The translations under genes and the position numbers were made by a program. The notes under the pieces are model-generated. The model was not told the origin of the DNA and did not search any database. It saw nothing but the letters and a program-made list of their open reading frames with translations. DNA of 33,771 nt from Bacteroidota bacterium (GTDB taxonomy: Bacteria; Bacteroidota; Bacteroidia; Bacteroidales; JADFUO01). The DNA lies in the NCBI GenBank assembly GCA_030610255.1, contig JAUWSB010000003.1:1-33771 (forward strand). Direction: 5' to 3'. Position 1 is the first letter of the stretch; the number at the start of each line of letters is the position of its first letter. Positions 9,707-18,989 of the stretch are shown piece after piece.

Positions 9707-10756
9707 CTATTTCCCAAACCTGTATCCGACAAAAAAGCTTAACTTCCCATGTCCGATTTGCATACTTAGTTTTTTATCAATGCGGGCAGAAAATGTATCT
9801 CTTAAAAACAGGAAACCTGTAAAAATTCTTCTGCCGTTATAGCCGATAGCTCCAATGGTTTTAACTTTAAAAGAGATATTGGATGTTAAAGTGTTTCTCG
9901 ATATTGTTAAATAGTCACCGGCTATATAGCTTATTGCAGGTATCAACCCTGCTGAAAGGAAAAAATGTTCCCTGTAAACCAGACTGTACATATATCCAAG
10001 GTTTAATCCCAGGCTGAGGACATTAAAATCTCTGAGATAAAGCTTTTTGTCGAATTGGTCCATTACCTCAGGTGGCACAACGGAAGAGTCAGCATCCATG
10101 ATGAAGAATGAAAAGCTTGCCCCAATGATCATACTTCCGGCACTTTTGCGCTGGATCTCATTAAATACAAAGGGTGCTTTAAGGGAGAATCTGCCATAGT
10201 TGTAAGCATACAGGTATTGTAAGCCTAAATGGATGGTCCGGATATCCTCCCGTATTTTTGATATTTCCTGTATGTCGGTATTAAGCCCGGAGGTATGATC
10301 CATCTGATAGCCGTAATAATATTGTAGTGTCCCTTCTATATATTGTTTACTACTGAATATCCTGCACTGGAAATCAAAAGCCTTACTGTCAGTAAATTTT
10401 TTATCTTCACGGAGTCCAACGTTAAAGGTGATGTCAAGCGCCAACCATTTGTATGAAAATCCTAAACCGAAATTAATACCTAGTTCCGGGCGGTACCTGA
10501 GGTTGGTGCTTTGCTTCCGGTCCCTGATACTGAAATAATTGGATTTACTTACAGCAACAATCTTCAGTGCAAATCTATCTCCATGATTTTTAATATAATT
10601 TGTATCATGATTGCGAAACAATAAATAATTCCCCAATTTTTCAATCTTCTCGATTAGCGTATCGGGCTGGATATTCTGGGCTGTAAGGGTGCAATTCTTG
10701 AAATTGCCAAAGCATATAAGAATGAGCAGTACTAATATTTTAATTATTGGTCTCAT
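9707..10756 (-). CDS. DUF4421-family protein
   Basis: 349 aa; signal peptide; 'DTNYIKNHGDRFALKIVAVSKSNYFSIRD...LRYRPELGINFGLGFSYKWLALDITFNVG', recognised as DUF4421-like. Confidence 0.7.
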   Translation of the reverse strand: MRPIIKILVLLILICFGNFKNCTLTAQNIQPDTLIEKIEKLGNYLLFRNHDTNYIKNHGDRFALKIVAVSKSNYFSIRDRKQSTNLRYRPELGINFGLGFSYKWLALDITFNVGLREDKKFTDSKAFDFQCRIFSSKQYIEGTLQYYYGYQMDHTSGLNTDIQEISKIREDIRTIHLGLQYLYAYNYGRFSLKAPFVFNEIQRKSAGSMIIGASFSFFIMDADSSVVPPEVMDQFDKKLYLRDFNVLSLGLNLGYMYSLVYREHFFLSAGLIPAISYIAGDYLTISRNTLTSNISFKVKTIGAIGYNGRRIFTGFLFLRDTFSARIDKKLSMQIGHGKLSFFVGYRFGK

Positions 10757-10859
10757 TAGTTAAAAACATATAAATTTTAAAGATCAGGTACTTCACAAAC
10801 CTGTGATAAAATTAATTCAATTTATAAAATATTCTTCTTCTTGATCAAAAATTTTATAT

Positions 10860-13157
10860 TTATCTCATCAGTTGTATCTTTTTTATATCTTCATTATCAG
10901 GGAACTTAACGGTCATTGTTTTAATTAATTTACCGGCTTTTTCTATATAATTATTTTTAATATAAAAGTTAAGAAGGATAGAGTAATTAGTAATGTTCAA
11001 ATTATCTTTATCAATAGCTTTTTTTAAGTATTTTTCAGCATTATCTTTATCTCCAAAAAAATCGTAAAGCATTGCAATATTGTAATCTACCCTTGAATTG
11101 TCAGGCATTTGTTCGCTTGCTCTAATCAAATATTCAAGTGATTTTTTATACTTTTTGTTCTCCGATAATATTAAGCCGTAATTATATAATGAAACAGCAT
11201 CGTCTGGATTTTCTACAATATATTTTTCCAATATTTTCTCAGCTTTTAACGGTTGTCCCATGGCACTATACAAATGAGCCAGATTGATTTTAGCAACAAT
11301 CAATTCATTGTCTTGCTTTATGGCTTTTAAATAATATTTTTCAGCTTTTTCATAGTCTTTTTGCTTATAATAAAAGTTGCCAAGATTATATTTTTCGGTA
11401 GGAAAATCAGAGTTATATTGCAGCATGGCAACATATTCATCAAGCGCTTTTTGATAGGCAGCTTTGTATCTCTGAGGAATTTGTCCGGAACTCAAATTAG
11501 AGAGTTTGTAAGCAGTTTCAATTCTTACTGCTTTTGTTTCATCATAAAGCAGCAATAGTAATTTATCAAAAACTTTTTGTGAATTAATGTCTAATCTTCT
11601 AATTGCAGAAATTCTGATAGAAGGTTCTATGTTTTGTAAAGATTGGTTTATTACTTCATCGTTATTCGATTCAAATCCGGTGTTTAAATAATTAATTGCT
11701 GCACTTCTGATACTTGTAGGATATAACTCGTCTTTAATTATTCTTTTTAATCTGTGATCTGCATTTTTGTCTACATTATTAGCTGCTGAGAATGCTTCTC
11801 CAAATTGATATGGACGACTTGTTCCAAACCATTTTTCAATGTATGATTGTGCCCACTGATTGCTTGAATCTTTGTGGCATTGAATACAAGCATTAGGAGT
11901 TCCGTTTTTGATTGACAAGTCCGGCCGGGGTATTCTAAAACTGTGGTCTCTCCGATAATCAACTCCCATATAATTTTGTCCGTGCATGTGGCAATTGATA
12001 CATAGTGTTCCCGAACCAACTTCAAATTTAATACCTGCATCAGAAATTACAGCTTCACCGCTTTCACCAAAACCTTTATGAAATGTATGTGATTTTGTAT
12101 CGTAATCATCTGCCTTATGGCATTGTAAACAAAGTGCATTATCCTCAAAAAGAAGTTTTCCGGAATGTACGTTATGACAATCGTTACATTTAACATCGTT
12201 CATAAACATTCTGCTATGCGTAAACGATCCATAAACATAATCTTCGTTTTTTATTTGACCATCGATATAATAATTAGGTTCAATGGGCAATAAAGGAATC
12301 ATATGGTTATAAATATTTTTGGTATACGGATTAAAGTCACTCAAAGTGTTTCGTCGGGAATGGCAACGAGCACAATTATCAACATATTGCTTATTGTCTA
12401 TTCCGCTTGTTTGAATAACCAAACCCGTATTCTTGATGTCTTTACGAGCATATTCAGGTAAATCTGCCCAAGCCAAATGCTCTGATGCAGGTCCATGACA
12501 AGCCTCGCAGCTAACATTAATTTCAAACCAGGTAGTATGGTATGTGTCAGTGTGAGGATCATATCCTTTTTTCAAATTTGTTGAATGACAATCGGCACAC
12601 ATTGAATTCCAGTTTTGAGCCTGATTAGTCCAATGCAACCAGTTGGTGTGGTCAACATCTTCGTCCCGATAAACAGCATCCGGCATATAATACCAATTCT
12701 TTTCAATAGTGTTCCATGTTAAAGCTAAGGTTTGTAATCGTCCGCCTTCAAATTCTACTAAATATTGTTGTAGCGGTGAATATCCAAAGACATATTTCAC
12801 CTCGTATTCATGCATTTTACCGTCTTCGCCATCGGTATAAACGAAAAATTTATTGCCTTTTTTGTAGAATTTATGTGTTTGATTATTTCTTATTAAAGTT
12901 GCATTGTTAAAATCACCTAATACAGTGCTGTCGGTAGCATAATCCATAGCTAAATCATGGTCAGAACCTTTCCAATCGTTATATTCGGCCTCATGGCATT
13001 CTATACAAGTATTTCGTCCAACATATTCGGGAGTTTTTTCCGTAATATTGGTTTTGTCCGTAAAATATGCTTGTTTTATAATATAAGCCGGCAATAATAG
13101 CAATATTATAACTGTAATAATGACTCTTACAGTATTGTATTTTTTTTGATCTATCAT
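10860..13157 (-). CDS. Membrane-anchored octaheme cytochrome c (c554-like) with HEAT-like and TPR C-terminal domains
   Basis: 765 aa; N-terminal TM; eight CXXCH motifs (CIECH, CADCH, CEACH, CARCH, CNDCH, CLQCH, CINCH, CIQCH); HEAT-like helices; TPR pattern 'YNLGNFYYKQKDYEKAEKYYLKAIKQD'. Confidence 0.9.
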   Translation of the reverse strand: MIDQKKYNTVRVIITVIILLLLPAYIIKQAYFTDKTNITEKTPEYVGRNTCIECHEAEYNDWKGSDHDLAMDYATDSTVLGDFNNATLIRNNQTHKFYKKGNKFFVYTDGEDGKMHEYEVKYVFGYSPLQQYLVEFEGGRLQTLALTWNTIEKNWYYMPDAVYRDEDVDHTNWLHWTNQAQNWNSMCADCHSTNLKKGYDPHTDTYHTTWFEINVSCEACHGPASEHLAWADLPEYARKDIKNTGLVIQTSGIDNKQYVDNCARCHSRRNTLSDFNPYTKNIYNHMIPLLPIEPNYYIDGQIKNEDYVYGSFTHSRMFMNDVKCNDCHNVHSGKLLFEDNALCLQCHKADDYDTKSHTFHKGFGESGEAVISDAGIKFEVGSGTLCINCHMHGQNYMGVDYRRDHSFRIPRPDLSIKNGTPNACIQCHKDSSNQWAQSYIEKWFGTSRPYQFGEAFSAANNVDKNADHRLKRIIKDELYPTSIRSAAINYLNTGFESNNDEVINQSLQNIEPSIRISAIRRLDINSQKVFDKLLLLLYDETKAVRIETAYKLSNLSSGQIPQRYKAAYQKALDEYVAMLQYNSDFPTEKYNLGNFYYKQKDYEKAEKYYLKAIKQDNELIVAKINLAHLYSAMGQPLKAEKILEKYIVENPDDAVSLYNYGLILSENKKYKKSLEYLIRASEQMPDNSRVDYNIAMLYDFFGDKDNAEKYLKKAIDKDNLNITNYSILLNFYIKNNYIEKAGKLIKTMTVKFPDNEDIKKIQLMR

Positions 13158-13619
13158 TTAAACATAGGTTAACTGAGATTTATCGAATCCCTTTCTTCTG
13201 ATAGGATTATTGATATCAACTAATATCTCACCGTTTTCAAAAGTAATCGAAAAAATATCTAATGCTCTTGTAGCCGGTGGCGATAAGACTTCGCCATGCT
13301 TATCAAATGTAGATGCGTGACAAGGGCAATCAAAGCCTTTGTCGTTAGCTTGAACTATGCATCCTAAATGAGTACATTTTATTGATATTGCCAGCATCCC
13401 TCCATCATCAAATACCGACAAGTAGAATTTACCGGAATTAAATGGATACATTTTATTTTTTTCAAAAGCATTTATTTTTCCTGCTGAAAATAAATCTTTA
13501 TTTTGCTTTTTTGAAGCTTTGTTTTTAAATACATCAAAAATTAAATAAGCAATTTCTAAGCTTATAACAGTTAGAATAGCTTTTTTTATAAAATTTCGTC
13601 TGTTTATTTTCTTTCTCAT
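13158..13619 (-). CDS. Rieske [2Fe-2S] protein with Tat-like N-terminus
   Basis: 153 aa; 'CTHLGC...CPCHAS' cluster motifs; N-terminal 'INRRNFIKKAILTVISLEIAYLIF'. Stop abuts the octaheme start at 13157. Confidence 0.9.
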   Translation of the reverse strand: MRKKINRRNFIKKAILTVISLEIAYLIFDVFKNKASKKQNKDLFSAGKINAFEKNKMYPFNSGKFYLSVFDDGGMLAISIKCTHLGCIVQANDKGFDCPCHASTFDKHGEVLSPPATRALDIFSITFENGEILVDINNPIRRKGFDKSQLTYV

Positions 13620-13630
13620 TTTTTTTAAAA

Positions 13631-13925
13631 TCGTAACTAATCAGTTTATTAATCAATTCCTATTCCCGATAGCTATCGGGATTGAGTATAGATTTTAAAA
13701 ATGGTATCCATACGGATGCCCTTCGGTTATAGGGGGGAGTTAAAGTGAAAAGGCTAAAGGCTAAAGTAAAAAGGCTAAATCCCTATTTACCTTACAACCG
13801 CAGGGCGTCCGTATGGATTTCCCCTATTTCCCCTATTTCCTCTATTTCGCTTATTTCCCTTATTTCCCCTATTTCCCTATTTCCTTATTTCCCTTATTTC
13901 CCGATTTCCCATATTCCCCAGTTAA
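13631..13925. repeat. Composite intergenic repeat element (GTAACTAATCAGTTTATTAAT ... CCCGATAGCTATCGGG ... GGCTAAAGGCTAAAG ... (TATTTCCCC)n)
   Basis: Includes the 16-nt palindrome cccgatagctatcggg (13665-13680), repeated 'aaaaggctaaa', and an approximately 100-nt (tatttccc)n tract. A shorter relative lies at 23665-23785. Confidence 0.8.
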
Positions 13926-13953
13926 GATATTTTCATCGTTAATTTAATACTAA

Positions 13954-15231
13954 TTAGTTACAAAAAGTCAAATTCATAGACTCACCTCTAAACCAAACAC
14001 CAACAATACTCATCATTATATAAGAAGTAAAAATAATAGTCATTATTGCAATGATAATCTCAACTTTATCAGCTTTTAGAATAGCTTTTAAATAAAACAA
14101 GAAGCCCAATGCAGGCACTAAATAAAATAATAAAGGTATAATACCGCTACTTATAAATAAATGAATATTTAGTTGGTTAAATTTAAACCAATATTCGAAA
14201 ATGATGATTAGTGCCGATGTTAAGAGTGTTGAAAAGATAATTGATAAAATAATAATTTCCCCCCCCTTTTGACTGTAAAACCAGGAACCTATTTTTTCTT
14301 TATCAATTTTAATATAGGGAGTGTAAAACAAAAAAGTCATTAAACTTAACGGTATCACAAAAGTTACAAGAATAGGATGTAAATGAATCAATAATTCCTG
14401 AACACCCATAAAATACCATGGTGCTTTACTCGGATTAGGACTTATCAAAGGGTTTGCTTTATCGAGCATAGGTGCATCAAAAAATATTGCAAATAGAATA
14501 ATTAAAGCAATTAAAAATAAGGCAACGATAATTTCTTTTAATATCAAACCGGGATAAACCTTAACCATTTTTTGTTCATTTTTATTGGCAACAGTTACTC
14601 CTTTGGCTTTACGAACCAACCAAAAATGCAAGACCATAAAAAATACAAATAAGATGGGTAATAAAGCTGTATGAAAATTATAAAAATTTAATAGAGTGTT
14701 CTCATTAACTATTTTTCCTCCTCTGATAATGTTAGCTAAATAACTGCCTATTAGCGGAATGTATTCTACAATATTGGTCATTATGGTTACAGCCCAATAA
14801 GATAATTGATCCCATGGCAATAAATATCCGGTAAAATTGAAAAATAATACGAGACCGAATAGAATTAAACCATAGTGCCAATTCTTTTTTCTTTCGTAAA
14901 AAATAGATTGTGAATAGAACACCCTTAATAAATGTAAAAATGCAGTTATTACCATGAGCATTGCACTCCAATGATGAATATTTCTTAAAAGAGAACCAAA
15001 AAGCGTATTATTTTGTAACGATGTGATTGAATCGTAGGCATTTTCAGGTATTGGCACATAGCTAAAACGCAAAAGTAAACCTGTAAAAGCTAAAATTATA
15101 AACAGCAAAGCATTAATACCGCCAAGACCAAATGTTCGAGTGTATTTTAAGGCTTGCTCATTTACGGTTTTTGGGTGTAAATGCAAAAGAAAATTTATGA
15201 ATGAGGAATGTTTGTTTTCTTTAAAACTCAT
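13954..15231 (-). CDS. Cytochrome b (fused b6 / subunit IV-like) of a bc-type complex
   Basis: 425 aa, about 9 TM helices; heme-ligand pairs in 'NIHHWSAMLMVITAFLHLLR' and 'FHTALLPILFVFFMVLHFW'; 'FTGYLLPWDQLSYWAVTI'; C-terminal 'NPSKAPWYFMGVQELL'. Confidence 0.9.
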   Translation of the reverse strand: MSFKENKHSSFINFLLHLHPKTVNEQALKYTRTFGLGGINALLFIILAFTGLLLRFSYVPIPENAYDSITSLQNNTLFGSLLRNIHHWSAMLMVITAFLHLLRVFYSQSIFYERKKNWHYGLILFGLVLFFNFTGYLLPWDQLSYWAVTIMTNIVEYIPLIGSYLANIIRGGKIVNENTLLNFYNFHTALLPILFVFFMVLHFWLVRKAKGVTVANKNEQKMVKVYPGLILKEIIVALFLIALIILFAIFFDAPMLDKANPLISPNPSKAPWYFMGVQELLIHLHPILVTFVIPLSLMTFLFYTPYIKIDKEKIGSWFYSQKGGEIIILSIIFSTLLTSALIIIFEYWFKFNQLNIHLFISSGIIPLLFYLVPALGFLFYLKAILKADKVEIIIAIMTIIFTSYIMMSIVGVWFRGESMNLTFCN

Positions 15232-15268
15232 TAAAAAATTATTTTAATAGACCTTCCTTGCCGGACAT

Positions 15269-16306
15269 TTATTTTGATTGGTTCTCAAATGGATAAATCA
15301 CTTTCCAATCGTTTTTCATATCAATAACTGCCCATCCTTTCTCTTTAGCTTCATCAAGCCCTTTATCTAACCGGCCGATATGCGACTCCCTGTCGTACGC
15401 CCACTCACGGATGGAGTCGGTATGGTGAACATAAAGCATAAATCTTTTTCCTTCTCCTGAAGCAGTCCATTGCAGCATTTGCAGATCGCCATCGGAATTT
15501 CCTGAAGCGAAAACAGGTTTACGACCAATAAACTTGTTTATACCTAAAGGTTTCCCATCTTTATCATCAATAAAATCAATTTCAGCTAATCTATTAATGA
15601 TTGGGTTTCCATCTTCGTTTACAAATTCTGTCTTAATACTGCTACCCACAACCTGATCACGAGGTATCCCATAAACTTCTTCAACCCAGGGGCGCATAAA
15701 TTCAATGCCACCTCCAGAAACAATATAAACTTTAAAATCATTATCTCTCAAATAATCTAATAGCTCAAGCATTGGTTGATAAACCAAATCGGTATAAGGT
15801 CTATTGAAACGCGGATGTTTTGCCGTTGCAAGCCACTCTTTTACAATCGCTTTAAATTCTTCAGTGGTGTTGCCTGCATGTGATGCCATTACTATTTCTA
15901 ATATACCATGTTCACCATGTTTAGACAGTTCTTTCATATCATTTTCCAAAACGGCCTTAAAGGGTTGTTTGTTTTTCCATTCGGGATGATGTGGTGCTAA
16001 TTCTTTGATCCGATCGATGACAAAGAACAATTGAAAATAAGCGGGTTGCTCACTCCAAAGTGTGCCATCATTATCAAAAGTTGCAATTCGGTCAGCTACA
16101 GGAATAAAATACTCACTGTTTTCATTGGTTACAGCCTCTACAAAATCAATTATGGATGATTTTGTATTTCCATCATTCCACGAAGGAAGCGGGTTGGTTT
16201 CATTGGATAATTCACCAGCATTTTTATCAATGGTTGTTGAACAACCGGCCACAAACAAGAGTAAAAAAACAACTGAAAATAAATTAATAATGTCTAATCG
16301 TTTCAT
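15269..16306 (-). CDS. HAD-family phosphatase-like lipoprotein
   Basis: 345 aa; lipobox (AGC); 'RIATFDNDGTLWSEQP' (DxDGT), 'IVSGGGIEFMRPW', 'PVFASGNSDGDLQML'. Confidence 0.85.
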   Translation of the reverse strand: MKRLDIINLFSVVFLLLFVAGCSTTIDKNAGELSNETNPLPSWNDGNTKSSIIDFVEAVTNENSEYFIPVADRIATFDNDGTLWSEQPAYFQLFFVIDRIKELAPHHPEWKNKQPFKAVLENDMKELSKHGEHGILEIVMASHAGNTTEEFKAIVKEWLATAKHPRFNRPYTDLVYQPMLELLDYLRDNDFKVYIVSGGGIEFMRPWVEEVYGIPRDQVVGSSIKTEFVNEDGNPIINRLAEIDFIDDKDGKPLGINKFIGRKPVFASGNSDGDLQMLQWTASGEGKRFMLYVHHTDSIREWAYDRESHIGRLDKGLDEAKEKGWAVIDMKNDWKVIYPFENQSK

Positions 16307-16328
16307 AGATTAATATATTTAAAAAAAA

Positions 16329-16352
16329 GCCAGATAGTATTAATTATCTGGC
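16329..16352. terminator. Bidirectional Rho-independent-like terminator hairpin
   Basis: gccagata-gtattaat-tatctggc, flanked by A8 on the left and CTTTTT on the right; 13 nt downstream of the sulfatase stop (minus). Confidence 0.75.
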
Positions 16353-16364
16353 CTTTTTGTTTTG

Positions 16365-17903
16365 TTAATTACTTGTTGGTGAGGATAATTTTTCCAACAC
16401 TTGATCTAAACTAAAACTTGCAGCTTTCATTCTTGGAGGAAATTCTTTGAAAGTCGATAAAAAATCACCTACAATATCTTGCGCTGGTACCAAAAGAAAG
16501 ACATGATCTAACTGCCAATCATAATATTGGTTTGAAGTAATAGTAGCAAATTCATACGGATCTCTTCTTAAATTGAATATTAGAGGTACACGTAAGGGAG
16601 TAAATGGATTAGCCCATACCAACATAGTTCCGGATGCTCTTTGTTCCAAGAAAATCATCTTCCAATCGTCATAACGTAAAGCTGTGAGGTCACCATCATC
16701 AGAGAAATAGAAAATTTCCTGGCGAGGGCCTTTTTCTTCTTCACCGGTAAGGTAGGGCAGAAAGTTATAACCGTCTAAATGAACCTTGAAAGTTTTACCA
16801 TTGATAGTATAACCATCAAGAAGTTTTTCTTTGATTTTGTCATCGCCTGCTGCGGCAAGAAATGTTGGCATCCAGTCCATACCGGATATAATTTCATTCG
16901 AAACAGATCCTGCTTCAATATGCCCCGGCCAACGAACCATAGAAGGAGTCCTCCAGCCGCCTTCCCAGTTAGTGTTTTTCTCTCCGCGGAATGGGTTAAC
17001 ACCAGCATCAGGCCAAGTGTTTTTATGAGGACCATTATCAGTACCGTACTGAACAATGGTATTATCAGCAATCCCCAGTTCATCTAGTAGATCAAGCAAT
17101 TGGCCAACATGCATATCATGTTCAACCATACCGTCGGCATATTCATCTTGCCCTGAAATTCCACTTAGTTCCTCTTTTACATGAGTGCGAAAATGCATCC
17201 TTGTACCATTCCACCAAACAAAGAAAGGCTCACCTGCATCAACAGCATCACGTATAAACTTTTTGGCGGCTTCAATGGTTTCATCATCAACAGTTTCCAT
17301 TCTCTTTTTAGTCAATGGGCCGGTATCCTCAATTTTACCATCAGTATAGGAATGAATTACGCCACGGGGACCATAATTTTTCTTGAAGTTTGGATATTTT
17401 TCAGGATCCGGATAATCGGGTAATTCGGGTTCTTCTTCTGCATTCAGATGGTAAAGGTTACCAAAGAATTCATCAAAACCATGATTTGTAGGGAGGTGTT
17501 CGTCCCTGTCGCCGAGATGGTTTTTTCCGAACTGCCCCGTTCGATAACCTAATGGCTTTAATAACTCGGCAATGGTTGGATCCTCAGCAGTAATACCTTC
17601 TTTTGCTCCGGGTAAACCAACCTTACTTAAACCGGTACGAAAAACACTTTGTCCAAGTATAAACGATGAACGTCCGGCAGTACAACTTTGCTCCGAATAA
17701 TAATCAGTAAAGATCATGCCTTCATTGGCAACACGGTCGATGTTTGGTGTTTCATAGCCCACCAAACCCATAGTGTATGCACTAACGTTTGATTGACCGA
17801 TGTCGTCACCCCAGATAACCAGGATGTTTGGTTTTTCGTCTTGCTGTGCCTGCATAAGTAATGGTATAGCAAAAATCAACATTAAAAATGATAGTTTTCT
17901 CAT
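16365..17903 (-). CDS. Arylsulfatase (formylglycine-dependent sulfatase)
   Basis: 512 aa; signal peptide; 'KPNILVIWGDDIGQSNVSAYTMG', 'CTAGRSSFILGQ' Cys-type FGly motif, 'GQFGKNHLGD', 'QYGTDNGPHKNTWPDAG'. Confidence 0.95.
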   Translation of the reverse strand: MRKLSFLMLIFAIPLLMQAQQDEKPNILVIWGDDIGQSNVSAYTMGLVGYETPNIDRVANEGMIFTDYYSEQSCTAGRSSFILGQSVFRTGLSKVGLPGAKEGITAEDPTIAELLKPLGYRTGQFGKNHLGDRDEHLPTNHGFDEFFGNLYHLNAEEEPELPDYPDPEKYPNFKKNYGPRGVIHSYTDGKIEDTGPLTKKRMETVDDETIEAAKKFIRDAVDAGEPFFVWWNGTRMHFRTHVKEELSGISGQDEYADGMVEHDMHVGQLLDLLDELGIADNTIVQYGTDNGPHKNTWPDAGVNPFRGEKNTNWEGGWRTPSMVRWPGHIEAGSVSNEIISGMDWMPTFLAAAGDDKIKEKLLDGYTINGKTFKVHLDGYNFLPYLTGEEEKGPRQEIFYFSDDGDLTALRYDDWKMIFLEQRASGTMLVWANPFTPLRVPLIFNLRRDPYEFATITSNQYYDWQLDHVFLLVPAQDIVGDFLSTFKEFPPRMKAASFSLDQVLEKLSSPTSN

Positions 17904-18056
17904 AATAAATAATTTAAATTAATAATAATATTTGTTACTTTGGCATTATATGTTCTTCTGGTTAAAAACAAACTTTCTCAAAAACAGTTTATAAAAAATT
18001 TTCCTTATTATCAAATTTGCTGTAAAAGTACAATTTTAAATGATATCAAATAAAAC

Positions 18057-18977
18057 TTAGTCGTTGCTTTCCATTGTCACAACCTGATAAACATCTTTAC
18101 CATTTTGAGTAATGGGTTGAAAATATGTATTGTTAAAAACCACATATTTTTGTCCATCAATTTCCTGTTCTTCTGCACCTTCAGGTATATTTGCTACCAC
18201 TGCACCGTCGGGTGCCACAATTACTTTGTAACCATCATCTTCTTTTGAGTAAAAAGTACCTCCATAATAATAATAGGTTACATCATTAAGCGGTATGGCT
18301 ACTTTATCATCCGGTATTTCTACAACTACAATATTAACCGGTGGTGGAACTACATTATATCCTCCCGAAACCTGTACATAATAAACCCCATAGTCATAAT
18401 AATAAGGTTGGCTGTTTATCGAAACAATAATTGCAGTTGTGGCAACTGTAGCTACAAAAAAACCGAAAGGATGCCAATGGGGACCATAATAATAAGGCCG
18501 ATAAGGATGGTAGCGGTATGGAGAATAACCACGGTGACCATTGTAATAACGATTATGATGGCTATTATTTATATGGACGTTTCTATTCACATTTACGTTC
18601 ACATTTGTCCTTCTATTGTCAATATTCACCTTGTTACCTGATCTGCCTTTTTTCTTATCTCCTCCCTGAATTTTAGTATTTCCTGTTATGTTTCTATCGC
18701 GATTACTTGGCTTAGCTTGGTTTCCCACATTAGGCTTAGCTCGATTCCCCGTACTAGGCTTTACACGATTTACCGTACTAGGCTTAGTTCTTTGGGGTTT
18801 GTTATACTCACGGGTTTGTGGTCGATTAGCAGATCGTGATGCTCCTCCATTTATTGAACGGCCACCTCGGCCACCTCTTCCTGAGGAGGAATGGCGCATA
18901 CGCTGGGCCATAACATCATTCACTGAGAAACTAAGGGTCAAAAGTGTTGTTAAAAAGATAAAAATATATTTTTTCAT
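18057..18977 (-). CDS. DUF6515-like secreted protein with basic/Asn-rich N-terminal half
   Basis: 306 aa; signal peptide; RGGRGG/NRxKPS-rich segment; 'QPYYYDYGVYYVQVSGGYNVVPPPVNIVV...YYYYGGTFYSKEDDGYKVIVAPDGAVV'. Confidence 0.65.
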   Translation of the reverse strand: MKKYIFIFLTTLLTLSFSVNDVMAQRMRHSSSGRGGRGGRSINGGASRSANRPQTREYNKPQRTKPSTVNRVKPSTGNRAKPNVGNQAKPSNRDRNITGNTKIQGGDKKKGRSGNKVNIDNRRTNVNVNVNRNVHINNSHHNRYYNGHRGYSPYRYHPYRPYYYGPHWHPFGFFVATVATTAIIVSINSQPYYYDYGVYYVQVSGGYNVVPPPVNIVVVEIPDDKVAIPLNDVTYYYYGGTFYSKEDDGYKVIVAPDGAVVANIPEGAEEQEIDGQKYVVFNNTYFQPITQNGKDVYQVVTMESND

Positions 18978-18989
18978 GATGACTATAAT

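Noticed and set aside
13817-13920. Possible CRISPR-like array
   Set aside because: Period is about 8-9 nt with no spacer diversity; a simple-sequence tract.
13745-13942. 65-aa ORF 'ISPISPISSISLISLISPIS'
   Set aside because: Translation of the (TATTTCCC)n simple repeat, not a protein.
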